From Candidatus Aminicenantota bacterium (GTDB taxonomy: Bacteria; Acidobacteriota; Aminicenantia; Aminicenantales; Aminicenantaceae): 26,798 nt of DNA. The notes beneath the pieces are model-generated. The model did not search any database and was not told the DNA's origin. It saw only the letters and a list, made by a program, of their open reading frames with translations. The stretch's first letter is position 1. Every line of letters begins with the position of its first letter. This document shows positions 1-7,019 of the stretch, one piece after another. Location: NCBI GenBank assembly GCA_030620655.1, contig JAUXEH010000003.1:1-26798 (forward strand), given 5' to 3'. Made by a program: the position numbers and the translations under genes.

Positions 1-626
1 ACCTCGCGCTCCTCCCCGTCCCTGTCCGCATAAGCCAGGTTTATCCCCCAGCTGCCCTGGAGGAATGGCCGGAATGGTGTCAGCAGGGAGAAAGGAATGG
101 AGATCTCATAGCTCAGCAGCCCGCGTTTCGCATCCTGCCCGACCTCGAGATCCACATCCTTCAGTGAGGCAGGCGGGAAATATGTCCCATCCCGGTTGAG
201 GAGCACGGAGATGGGCTTGCCTTTGATCTGCGAGAAACCGAAGGTGACGAACCGGTCGCAGACATTGCCTTCGGCAGGTTCGATGAAGGTCAGCAGGAGC
301 CCGTCCCCGTACCGCCAGCTGCGGCTGGGGAATTCGAAGAGGTCGTCCAGGACCTCCACGGCGGCATAGAAACGCTTGGCGTCAAAGGTGAAGCGAACGG
401 CCACAGATATGTCATCAGAAGGCACGACCTCCTCATTGGATGGGCGTAGTATGACAGGAAAGGACGGAATCTCCTGCCACTCGTCCAGCCGCCCGTCTAT
501 GACGATCTTCCTCTCGGTCTGCAGGATCTTCCGGTTCTCGGCCCGGGATTCCAGGCACAGGCAGGCAAGAGCCAGAAGCACCGTCCAGAATGGGACGAAC
601 CGTTGCAACCGTCTAGCCTCGATCAT
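1..626 (-). CDS. Secreted protein with CBM9-like sugar-binding domain (partial, 3' end outside window)
   Basis: An open frame runs from an ATG at 626 leftwards off the window edge without a stop, giving about 208 residues. The start is preceded by a good ribosome binding site (GGGAGGAACGG). The first ~30 residues form a signal peptide: basic start (IEARRLQR), then the hydrophobic stretch FWTVLLALACLCLESRA. The mature part opens with IVIDGRLDEWQEIP, the typical entry motif of family-9 carbohydrate-binding/DOMON-like beta-sandwich domains found in secreted or surface proteins. The domain continues with FDAKRFYAAVEVLDD and GDGLLLTFIEP, consistent with that fold. The protein is probably periplasmic or outer-membrane associated. 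Whether a longer catalytic or beta-barrel region follows cannot be seen. It is divergent from the gene at 863. Confidence 0.75.
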   Translation of the reverse strand, partial: MIEARRLQRFVPFWTVLLALACLCLESRAENRKILQTERKIVIDGRLDEWQEIPSFPVILRPSNEEVVPSDDISVAVRFTFDAKRFYAAVEVLDDLFEFPSRSWRYGDGLLLTFIEPAEGNVCDRFVTFGFSQIKGKPISVLLNRDGTYFPPASLKDVDLEVGQDAKRGLLSYEISIPFSLLTPFRPFLQGSWGINLAYADRDGEERE

Positions 627-650
627 TCCGTTCCTCCCGCTCGATATTTC

Positions 651-741
651 TCCTGAATTATTTATAAGAATTGCCGATCTGAACTCTATTATCAAGGAAT
701 ACATTTATCCGATATCGGCAATTCTTATGAATAATCCAGGC
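651..741. repeat. MITE-like palindromic repeat, copy 1
   Basis: Lies in the 236-bp divergent gap between the genes starting at 626 (minus) and 863 (plus). The left end (651-678) and right end (714-741) are 28-bp inverted repeats with three mismatches. The central 15 bp (664-678 against 714-728, core ATAAGAATTGCCGAT) are perfect, enclosing a 35-nt A/T-rich middle. The right end ATCGGCAATTCTTATGAAT is shared with the copies near 12100 and 12300 and, with one change, 25660. The element would fold into a long hairpin in RNA or single-stranded DNA. No ORF is inside, so any mobility would need an enzyme encoded elsewhere. Confidence 0.7.
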
Positions 742-862
742 TTATTATCCTTACAATCCATAATAGGGGAAATTCGAAAAAATGCCAATGGCGACCCGGT
801 GCGCATGACTGCGGTCCGAGCCTTGAGTTTCAGTATGAAGTCGGATATCCTAGGAAATCTCA

Positions 863-2044
863 ATGGCAGACAAGAGTGCGAGAGCGATCGAGCGGGCCCT
901 CAAATGGGCGGCGCTTCTGACCCTAATCGGGGGCTATGCCGCTGGCTACGCAAGCCGGGACCGGGAGGTCCTGCCCCTGCTGGTCGAACAGCTCTCCGAG
1001 GCGACCTCCCTGGACACGATCAGCGAGCATCCTCTGCTGCTTGCGTTCGAGACCACCGAAAAGGGATCTGAAGCCCGCGGCTACGGCACGATCAGCCGCG
1101 CGCAGGGGTGGGGCGGCCCCCTGTCCCTGGCCCTCCTGGTCGATGAAGAAGGCCGGATCCAGCAGGTTCTGGTCCTGGATCATAACGAAACCCTGCCCTT
1201 CTTCTACCGCCTGGAAAAAAAAGATTTCTTTCGACAGTTCGAGTCGCGGCATGTGGCCGATCCCCTGTGGCCGGGGGAAGACGTGGACACGGTAACTCAG
1301 GCGACCGTCTCTTCCGAAGCCTTCACAGAGGCTATCCGGAAGGGCGCCCATGCGGTGGGGCGTGAGGTCTTCGGGCTCGAGATCCGGGAGCGCCCTCCCC
1401 AGTGGCGTATCGGATGGGAAGAGGGTTTCCTGGTGCTGCTGTTTACCGCCGCCTACCTCAGCATGAGATCGGGCCTCAGGGTGCTGCGCTACCTGGTGAT
1501 GGCCGCCGCTTTTTTCTTCCTCGGACTCCTTCTCAACGCCTCGCTCTCCATCGCCCATTACGGGGGGCTGCTGCTGGGTTTTGTGCCGCGGGTGATCACG
1601 CATCCCTTCTGGTGGATCCTGGTCTGCGGGGCCCTGCTGACGGCCTTTCTCCTGCAAAGGAACCTGTACTGCCATGCCCTCTGTCCGTTCGGCACCCTCC
1701 AGGAGCTCAACTCCCGGATCAGCGGGAGCAACCTCCCGGTCGCCAAAAGCCTTGTCCGAGCGGTCCGGACCCTCCCCTATTTCCTGACCTGGCTGGCGCT
1801 CATGTGTGTGTTTCTTACCAGCAATCCCACTTCCGGTGCCTACGAACCCTTTCCCACCCTGTTCAGCCTCGAGGGGAGGGAGATCCAGTGGCTGATCCTG
1901 GCCGCGGCCATCCTGGGTTCCCTGTTCATGAAACGATTCTTCTGCCGGTTCTTCTGCCCTGTCGGGATCGCGCTCGGGCTGGTGATCAGGGCCCGCCACC
2001 GCCTGGGGAAGCTCGGAAAGGAAAAGCCCGGATGTCCCGAATAA
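863..2044 (+). CDS. FMN-binding, 4Fe-4S-type membrane protein (NosR/NirI/RnfG-like)
   Basis: 393 residues. A hydrophobic N-terminal anchor (about 12-30) is followed by an extracytoplasmic FMN-binding domain (about 60-172). Its DTVTQATVSS (142-151) corresponds to the S(T)GATxSS motif that carries covalently bound FMN in RnfG/NqrC/NosR, with Thr148 the likely attachment residue. Four or five membrane helices follow (about 188-375). Two C-x3-CP motifs, CHALCPFG (270-277) and CRFFCPVG (361-368), match the polyferredoxin-like cysteine pairs of NosR/NirI. Family members usually continue into a C-terminal ferredoxin domain with CxxCxxC clusters; this protein stops soon after the last helix, so it is a short form. 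The probable role is electron transfer across or at the cytoplasmic membrane; the partner is unknown. The start has AGGAAA upstream. It overlaps the next small ORF by 13 bp. Confidence 0.8.
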   Translation: MADKSARAIERALKWAALLTLIGGYAAGYASRDREVLPLLVEQLSEATSLDTISEHPLLLAFETTEKGSEARGYGTISRAQGWGGPLSLALLVDEEGRIQQVLVLDHNETLPFFYRLEKKDFFRQFESRHVADPLWPGEDVDTVTQATVSSEAFTEAIRKGAHAVGREVFGLEIRERPPQWRIGWEEGFLVLLFTAAYLSMRSGLRVLRYLVMAAAFFFLGLLLNASLSIAHYGGLLLGFVPRVITHPFWWILVCGALLTAFLLQRNLYCHALCPFGTLQELNSRISGSNLPVAKSLVRAVRTLPYFLTWLALMCVFLTSNPTSGAYEPFPTLFSLEGREIQWLILAAAILGSLFMKRFFCRFFCPVGIALGLVIRARHRLGKLGKEKPGCPE

Positions 2045-2130
2045 AAAACCGGCTGCAGAGGGCCCTGGGAGTGATCCTGATCCTGGTGACCCTGGCCCTG
2101 ATCCTGGTTTATTTTTATGGGATTCTGTGA
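2032..2130 (+). CDS. Small single-span membrane protein, 32 aa
   Basis: This is an ATG-started 32-codon frame overlapping the last 13 bp of the NosR-like gene in another frame. AAGGAAAAG lies about 6 nt upstream of the ATG and can serve as ribosome binding site. The product has a basic N-terminus (MSRIKNRLQR) and one strong transmembrane helix (ALGVILILVTLALILVYFYG), the pattern of small accessory subunits of membrane complexes. The overlap suggests translational coupling to the upstream Fe-S membrane protein and perhaps a physical partnership. No family is recognised. It could be chance, but composition, ribosome binding site and position all favour a real gene. Confidence 0.5.
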   Translation: MSRIKNRLQRALGVILILVTLALILVYFYGIL

Positions 2131-2144
2131 TATAAGCAGAATCC
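2120..2144 (+). promoter_or_regulatory. Hairpin overlapping the small ORF stop codon
   Basis: GGATTCTG (2120-2127) and CAGAATCC (2137-2144) form a perfect 8-bp stem with a 9-nt loop that includes the stop codon of the 32-aa ORF. No T-run follows, so it is not a standard intrinsic terminator. It may stabilise the upstream message or separate the membrane genes from the aldehyde dehydrogenase gene, whose start is 34 nt further on. Confidence 0.35.
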
Positions 2145-2177
2145 GCAGGAAGACAATCGCTACCGGGGAGAGTGCTT

Positions 2178-3614
2178 GTGGAGTCTATCGCCTACAGAGA
2201 ATACGCCGACGCCGTGCTGGACCAGGCAGTGGTGGCCGCCCAGCAGTTCAAGAGACTTGACCAGAATGCCGTCGATCGCATCGTCAAGGCCGCGTTCGAA
2301 GCTGCCTACGATGCCCGCCTGGACCTGGCTCGGCTGGCCATCCGGGAAACAGGGATCGGGATCTTCGAACACAAGGTCCTGAAAAACATCTGGGCCAGCC
2401 TGCTGGTCTACGCGAACATCAAGGATCAGAAGACCGTTGGAGAGATAGCCCGCTACCCGGATCTCGGGATCACGGAGATCGCCGAGCCGCGCGGGCCGCT
2501 TCTGGCCCTCACCCCGTTGACCAACCCCACATCGACCACCATCTTCAAGGTCCTCATCGCCCTGAAGACGAGAAACCCGCTCATCTTCAGCCCCCACGGC
2601 GCGGCCAGGAAATGCTCCCGGGCCGCGGTGGAACTGCTGCATCAGGCAGCCGTCGAGGCCGGAGCCCCGGAGAACTGCCTCCAGTTCATCCGCAAGAAGC
2701 ACAAGGACTACTTGAATCACATCATGCGTCACCCCGAGCTGGCGCTCATCATCGCCACCGGCACCCGCCAGATCGTGAAGGAGGCCTATGCCTCAGGCAA
2801 GCCCGTCATCGGGATCGGGCCGGGGAACGTGCCCGTCTTCGTGGACCGCACCGCCGACTTCGAGCTGGCAGCGGAATCCATCGTGGTCTCCAAGACCTTC
2901 GACAACGGGACGGTCTGTGCCTCGGAGCAGGCGCTGGTGGTGGAGAAGGATGTCGCGGCAGGGCTCCGGCCCCTGCTCGAGGAAAGGGGATGCTACTTCT
3001 GCTCGAATTCCCAGGCCGAAAAACTGGGCGAGGCCGCCTTTGACAGCCAGAACCGGCTGATGCGGGCGGACGTCGTGGGCCAACCGGCACACGTACTCGC
3101 AGAGCGGGCCGGCTTTTCGGTCCCGCAGTCCACCCGGATGCTGATCGCCCCCTGCACAGGGGTAGGGGCCGGATTCCCCCTGTCCTACGAAATACTCACC
3201 CCCCTCCTGACCTACTACGTGGTCGATGACTACAGCGATGCGCTGATGGTCTGCGCCCGGCTGAACGCCCTCGGAGGCCTGGGGCACACCGTAAGCATCT
3301 TCACCAATTCGGAGGACGTCATCCAGGATTTCACGGCAAGCCTCTCGGCCGGCCGCCTCCTGGTCAACACGCCGGCCACCCAGGGCGCCATCGGCGGGAT
3401 CTATAACTCCCTCAATCCCTCTTTCACCCTGAGCTGCGGGACAGAGGCGGGAAACATCTTCACGGACAACATCACCACCACGCATCTGCTCAATATCCAC
3501 CGGATCGCAAGGCGGCGCCCGAACCAGCGCTGGCACTCCGTGCCGGAGGAGGCCTGGCTCGATCCCGAGGTCGACAGCGCCGCCATCCAGCGCCTCTTCA
3601 ACCGCAACTTCTAG
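2178..3614 (+). CDS. CoA-acylating aldehyde dehydrogenase (AdhE N-domain / EutE-like)
   Basis: A 478-residue aldehyde dehydrogenase superfamily enzyme of the CoA-dependent acylating branch, which interconverts an aldehyde plus CoA and NAD+ with acyl-CoA plus NADH. The diagnostic active-site segment KTFDNGTVCASEQ contains the catalytic Cys (residue 247). The NAD/CoA region has LTPLTNPTSTTIFK, and IATGTRQIVKEAYASGKP continues into IGIGPGNVP, as in AdhE and related acetaldehyde dehydrogenases. There is no iron alcohol dehydrogenase domain, so it is a stand-alone enzyme in the cytoplasm. The GTG at 2178 is chosen because GGGGAG (2165-2170) lies 7 nt before it; a GTG at 2172 is in frame but too close to that site. 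Substrate chain length is not evident; acetaldehyde or succinate semialdehyde are plausible. There is no microcompartment targeting context here. Confidence 0.85.
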   Translation: MESIAYREYADAVLDQAVVAAQQFKRLDQNAVDRIVKAAFEAAYDARLDLARLAIRETGIGIFEHKVLKNIWASLLVYANIKDQKTVGEIARYPDLGITEIAEPRGPLLALTPLTNPTSTTIFKVLIALKTRNPLIFSPHGAARKCSRAAVELLHQAAVEAGAPENCLQFIRKKHKDYLNHIMRHPELALIIATGTRQIVKEAYASGKPVIGIGPGNVPVFVDRTADFELAAESIVVSKTFDNGTVCASEQALVVEKDVAAGLRPLLEERGCYFCSNSQAEKLGEAAFDSQNRLMRADVVGQPAHVLAERAGFSVPQSTRMLIAPCTGVGAGFPLSYEILTPLLTYYVVDDYSDALMVCARLNALGGLGHTVSIFTNSEDVIQDFTASLSAGRLLVNTPATQGAIGGIYNSLNPSFTLSCGTEAGNIFTDNITTTHLLNIHRIARRRPNQRWHSVPEEAWLDPEVDSAAIQRLFNRNF

Positions 3615-3641
3615 TCCTGATTGAGAACTGCACTCCAAATA

Positions 3642-3670
3642 TTGCATTCTCCCCAAGGAAGGGCTACACT
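3642..3670 (+). promoter_or_regulatory. Possible promoter close to the MATE-like gene start
   Basis: TTGCAT (3642-3647) and TACACT (3665-3670) are spaced by exactly 17 bp. Each matches four of six sigma-70 consensus bases. Transcription would begin near 3677, only about two bases before the ATG at 3679, giving an essentially leaderless message. The only purine-rich ribosome-binding candidate (AAGGAAGGG) is about 15 nt from the start and would lie inside the spacer. Confidence 0.3.
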
Positions 3671-3678
3671 GATGCACT

Positions 3679-5001
3679 ATGTCCGCGCACGGCGACGAAC
3701 TGACCTACCGTAAGATCCTAGTTTTCTGGATCCCCCTGGCGGCGACCTGGCTGATGATGGCAACGGAAGGCCCCCTCCTGGCGGCTCTCATCGCCCGCAT
3801 GCCGGCGCCCAAGTTCAACCTGGCCGCATACGGTGTGGCCTTTGCCTTTGCCGTGCTGATCGAGGCCCCCATCATCATGATCATGAGCGCCTCCACCGCA
3901 CTGGTCAAGGACAGGGACTCCTACCTCAAGCTGCGCAATTTCTCCTATGCTTTGAACGCGGCCATCACCGCGGTCATGGTCCTGTTTCTCCTTCCACCGG
4001 TTTTTGGATTTATCATGAAGAGCCTCATAGGCCTGCCCGACGAGGTGGCCCGGCTCACGCACAGTGCCTGCCTGGCGCTGCTTCCCTGGCCGGGCGCCAT
4101 CGGCTACCGCCGCTTTTACCAAGGGATCCTCATCGCCGACGGAAAGACACGGCGGGTCGCCTACGGCACGGCGGTGAGGCTTTCCTCCATCCTGATCACC
4201 TCTTTCACGTTCTACCTCTTCACCGACCTTGACGGGGCCCTGATCGGCGGACTGGCCCTGGGGATCTCGGTCACGGTGGAGGCCCTGGCCACACGGGGAA
4301 TGGCCGATTCCTCGGTCAGAAAATTCAAGGGGCTGAACAGCAATCCCCTCCCCTCTGAAACCCTGTCCTACCGCTTCATCTCCAGTTTCTATTACCCGCT
4401 GGCCCTGACATCCATCCTTGCACTCGGAGTCCACCCCATGGTGACGTTCTTTCTCGGAAAGAGCCGGATGGCCCTGGAATCCCTGGCGGTCATGCCCGTA
4501 ATCCTCTCCCTGGTGTTTATCTTCCGGTGCCTGGGCCTCTCCTACCAGGAGGTGGCCATCGCCCTCCTGGGTGACAAGGGCCGGAACCTGGAGCGGCTGA
4601 GAAGTTTCGGGGGCCTGCTGGCGCTCTGTACGAGCGGCGGGCTGGCCCTGATCGCCTTTACCCCCGCCTCCTTTATCTGGTTCCAGAAGATCTCAGGACT
4701 GTCCCCTTCTCTGGCCGAGGTCGCCATCCTGCCGACCCAAATCATGGTCCTGATCCCGGCGCTTTCGGTGATCCTCTCAATGCAGAGAGGGATCCTGGTG
4801 GCCTTCAAGAAAACGAAACCCATCACATTCGCCACGCTGATCGAGGTGATCTGCATCTTCGGTGTGCTCGCGGTCACGCTTCGCGGCCTGGACCTCGTGG
4901 GCGTCGTGGGTGCGGCCACGGCGCTCATATGCGGCCGTTCGCTGGCCAACCTGTATCTGCTGGCAGCCTGCCGCGGCATCAGAAGGCGTGCGCAGACATG
5001 A
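3679..5001 (+). CDS. MATE/MOP-superfamily-like multidrug or lipid transporter
   Basis: 440 residues, strongly hydrophobic with about 12 predicted membrane helices spread over the whole length. This is the size and layout of MOP-superfamily exporters (MATE, flippases) and of the related ANK-like transporters. The N-terminus has WIPLAATWLMMATEGPLLAALIAR, with loss of one helix charge and an acidic residue in helix 1, and the middle has LLPWPGAIGYRRFYQG. Two similar halves (starting near residues 10 and 235) are suggested by hydropathy. Substrate is unknown; drug/cation antiport and pyrophosphate-type transport are both possible. The gene ends in an ATGA overlap with the downstream sulfur-carrier gene, implying translational coupling. 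The start at 3679 has no well-spaced Shine-Dalgarno. Confidence 0.65.
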   Translation: MSAHGDELTYRKILVFWIPLAATWLMMATEGPLLAALIARMPAPKFNLAAYGVAFAFAVLIEAPIIMIMSASTALVKDRDSYLKLRNFSYALNAAITAVMVLFLLPPVFGFIMKSLIGLPDEVARLTHSACLALLPWPGAIGYRRFYQGILIADGKTRRVAYGTAVRLSSILITSFTFYLFTDLDGALIGGLALGISVTVEALATRGMADSSVRKFKGLNSNPLPSETLSYRFISSFYYPLALTSILALGVHPMVTFFLGKSRMALESLAVMPVILSLVFIFRCLGLSYQEVAIALLGDKGRNLERLRSFGGLLALCTSGGLALIAFTPASFIWFQKISGLSPSLAEVAILPTQIMVLIPALSVILSMQRGILVAFKKTKPITFATLIEVICIFGVLAVTLRGLDLVGVVGAATALICGRSLANLYLLAACRGIRRRAQT

Positions 5002-5273
5002 GCCCTTCCGGCGGCATCCGCGTCAAGGTCCGTTTTGCCTCTCTCCTGCAGAGGCACACGGGCGTCCTGGGCATCGAGATGGTGGTGCCTCCCGACCCGG
5101 AGGATGCACTGGCCCGCATCATCGAGTCTTATGGGCTCCCTTGGGAGGATACACTTAAAAAAAGCACCGGCGTGTTTATCAACCGGATCCCGGCCGCACG
5201 GTTCATCCGGGAGAACAGGATGCTGTCGGAAGGGGACACGATCTCCTTCATCCCCATGGTGGGGGGTGGTTGA
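4998..5273 (+). CDS. MoaD/ThiS-family sulfur-carrier protein
   Basis: 91 residues with the small ubiquitin-like fold pattern: IRVKVRFASLLQ strand, LARIIESYGLPWED helix, VFINRIPAARF strand, LSEGDTISFIPMV strand, and a C-terminal Gly-Gly-Gly. The terminal di-Gly is the site adenylated and thiocarboxylated in MoaD, ThiS and similar carriers. The ATG overlaps the upstream transporter stop (ATGA), so it is probably translationally coupled. The ThiF-type gene on the opposite strand, whose product could activate such a tail, ends inside this gene (26-bp overlap). It could serve molybdopterin, tungstopterin, thiazole or another thiolation pathway; the sequence alone does not decide. The longer frame beginning at 4929 runs back into the transporter and is not preferred. 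Confidence 0.75.
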   Translation: MSPSGGIRVKVRFASLLQRHTGVLGIEMVVPPDPEDALARIIESYGLPWEDTLKKSTGVFINRIPAARFIRENRMLSEGDTISFIPMVGGG

Positions 5274-6114
5274 GGAGCTCTTCCGCCTCCAGGGAAGCCT
5301 TCTCCGGGTCCATGACCAGGCTTACCACCAGGTTGGCCTGGTGGTGAGCGGCGATCCCCACCCGGGGAGCCATCAGTCCGCGGCCGGGCTCCGCCGCGCT
5401 GACCATGTCTCCCACCAGGAAGATCCTCTCCCCGATCCGGAAGGTACGTATGCGGTTGCTGTTGCCGTATCCGGCCAGCCCTGAAGCCGCGATGAGATAG
5501 GCTTCAGGGAGCCTGTCCGCCACGGTCTCTAGGAGCATGACCTTCTCCTCCGCTCTGTCGAAACACTCCACGATCACCTGGGCGTCCCGGAAGATGTCCG
5601 GGATGTTGGAGGGGTCCAGCCGCACCTGATGGGATACGGCCCGGGTATATGGGTTGATGCCGGAGAGCAGGCCTGCCAGGGCCTGGGTCTTGGGCATTCC
5701 CAGGTGTTCGATAAAATACTGCTGCCGGTTGAGGTTGCTGGGTTCGACCACATCGAAATCCGTGAGGATCAGCGTCCCCACTCCTGTCCGGGCCAGGGCC
5801 GTCGCGACCGCCGAACCAAGCCCACCCAGCCCGGCCACGCCCACCACGGCCTTTTTGAGCCGTGCATGGACCCCCGGCGAGTGGCGGGACGCCATCAGAG
5901 ACTCCAGTTCATCCCTGGACGGCTCCTCCCCCCGTTTGATCAGGGCCACTGTGTCGCCGTTTTTAAGGACATACGAATCATCCTCGGGATACCCGTTCAC
6001 CACCAGCACATCGGCGCCGGGTTTGACGCGGTCCCTCAGCACCGCCAGGGCTGTCCCCGCGGGCAGAGAGAGAGGCCGCTCGTTAACGCGGATGGAGATG
6101 TCGGATCCGGTCAT
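5248..6114 (-). CDS. thiF: ThiF/MoeB-type E1-like adenylyltransferase with N-terminal ThiS-like domain
   Basis: 288 residues. Residues 5-62 look like a ThiS-type ubiquitin fold (ISIRVNERPLSLPAG, VLVVNGYPEDD, LKNGDTVALI) but lack a Gly-Gly tail, so this part is probably structural. A linker leads to an E1-like Rossmann domain with the ATP-binding loop GLGGLGS (95-101), the acidic strand end TDFDVVEPSNLNRQQ (118-132) with the conserved Asp, Asn and Arg, and VECFDRAEEK. This is the arrangement of the short ThiF family that lacks the CxxC zinc pairs of MoeB. Expected reaction: ATP-dependent adenylation of the C-terminal Gly of a sulfur carrier. The start is preceded by AGGG nine nt away. The 3' end overlaps the MoaD-like gene by 26 bp in the convergent direction. 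Confidence 0.8.
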   Translation of the reverse strand: MTGSDISIRVNERPLSLPAGTALAVLRDRVKPGADVLVVNGYPEDDSYVLKNGDTVALIKRGEEPSRDELESLMASRHSPGVHARLKKAVVGVAGLGGLGSAVATALARTGVGTLILTDFDVVEPSNLNRQQYFIEHLGMPKTQALAGLLSGINPYTRAVSHQVRLDPSNIPDIFRDAQVIVECFDRAEEKVMLLETVADRLPEAYLIAASGLAGYGNSNRIRTFRIGERIFLVGDMVSAAEPGRGLMAPRVGIAAHHQANLVVSLVMDPEKASLEAEELLNHPPPWG

Positions 6115-6206
6115 CTATGTAGTCCCTGACAGGCCGCCAAGCCAGGCCCGGTCGCGTATCTATGTTGCTGGAAAGAAGCTATCGAGATTTTCCCTCGGCC
6201 TCTATG

Positions 6207-6827
6207 TCAGCCGGCGAGACGGCCCAGTATCCAGAGGAGTGCGACACCGGCCATGGTGCCTGCGTACAGCCAGCGGGGCCGCTTGGCCTGGAGACTCAGG
6301 CTGCCCGCACCCAGATAGTACCCGATCGGGACCACTACGGCGGCCACCAGCGCGGCGATGCTTCCGCTGATGAACATGTGATGCGCGACCTTGGGCCATC
6401 CCCCCTGAACCCAGATGTCGTAGCGGACGATATAAGTGATGCTCAGGGCAAAAAGTGCGTACCCCCCATAAGCGCTAACGATCCCCGTCAGCATGTTGCG
6501 GAAGGAGAAGCGCCGCCCGCTGCGGCCCAGGAGGGTCGCGGCGATGTCGAAGGCCAGGCCCAGCATGAAGATGCCCAGCAGATGACAGATAAACGGGGAG
6601 GCGTTGACCAGCTTGAACAGCATAGCCACCGCTCCGATCACGGTCGATGATCCCGGCCTGTCCACAACACCCCGGGCGACAGCCAGGATGAGAAAGGCCC
6701 AGGCTGCCAGGAAAATGGAGGACGATGGGATCTCGACGGCGTAGAGGATGCCGCCGGCGGCCACTTCGCTCAGACCCCAGAGGGAACCAAAAAGCAAAAA
6801 CCAGGCCCAGTTTTTAATGTCTCGCAT
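6207..6827 (-). CDS. Integral membrane protein, possibly an ECF S-component-like substrate binder
   Basis: 206 residues with about six predicted membrane helices: WAWFLLFGSLWGLSEVAAGG, SIFLAAWAFLILAVARGVV, the FICHLLGIFMLGLAFD region, LTGIVSAYGGYALFALSITYIV, SIAALVAAVVVPIGYYLGAG and WLYAGTMAGVALLWIL. The size, six-helix layout and Gly/Ala-rich helices resemble vitamin-uptake S-components of ECF transporters, but no family motif is certain. AAGGAG sits 7 nt before the ATG. It lies between tRNA-Ser and the ThiF gene on the same strand, with 92 nt to ThiF. If it is an S-component, thiamine or a precursor would be a natural but unproven guess. Confidence 0.5.
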   Translation of the reverse strand: MRDIKNWAWFLLFGSLWGLSEVAAGGILYAVEIPSSSIFLAAWAFLILAVARGVVDRPGSSTVIGAVAMLFKLVNASPFICHLLGIFMLGLAFDIAATLLGRSGRRFSFRNMLTGIVSAYGGYALFALSITYIVRYDIWVQGGWPKVAHHMFISGSIAALVAAVVVPIGYYLGAGSLSLQAKRPRWLYAGTMAGVALLWILGRLAG

Positions 6828-6921
6828 CCGTGAACTCCTTCATGTTTCCCTTATATCAAAAATCCGCTCGGCTTCGCAACGCATATTTGCATTTTTTCTT
6901 CAGATCATACAAGGCGAAGAC

Positions 6922-7013
6922 TGGCGGAGAGGGTGGGATTCGAACCCACGATACTGCATTCACAGTATAACGATTTTCGAGACCGTCGCCTTCAACCACT
7001 CGGCCACCTCTCC
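6922..7013 (-). tRNA. tRNA-Ser(CGA)
   Basis: On the minus strand the sequence begins GGAGAGGTGGCCGAGTGG and folds as a class II tRNA. The acceptor stem GGAGAGG pairs with CCTCTCC, and the D-arm is GGCCGAGTGGTTGAAGGC. The anticodon stem is ACGGT/ATCGT with loop CTCGAAA (anticodon CGA). A long variable arm (ACTG...CAGT) is present, and the T-arm contains GGGTTCGAATCCC. Discriminator G and an encoded CCA end the gene (6925 without CCA). It reads UCG serine codons. Only six nucleotides separate its 5' end from the tadA stop codon, so it is likely processed from the tadA transcript. Confidence 0.97.
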
Positions 7014-7019
7014 GTTCGT

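Noticed and set aside
376..1071. 231-codon plus-strand frame
   Set aside because: It is antisense to the CBM9-like secreted protein, crosses the palindromic repeat and overlaps the start of the FMN protein; composition is Arg/Ser-rich as in shadow frames.
923..1999. 358-codon minus-strand frame
   Set aside because: Mirror of the FMN/4Fe-4S protein; rich in Gly, Gln, Glu and Pro with no recognisable motif.
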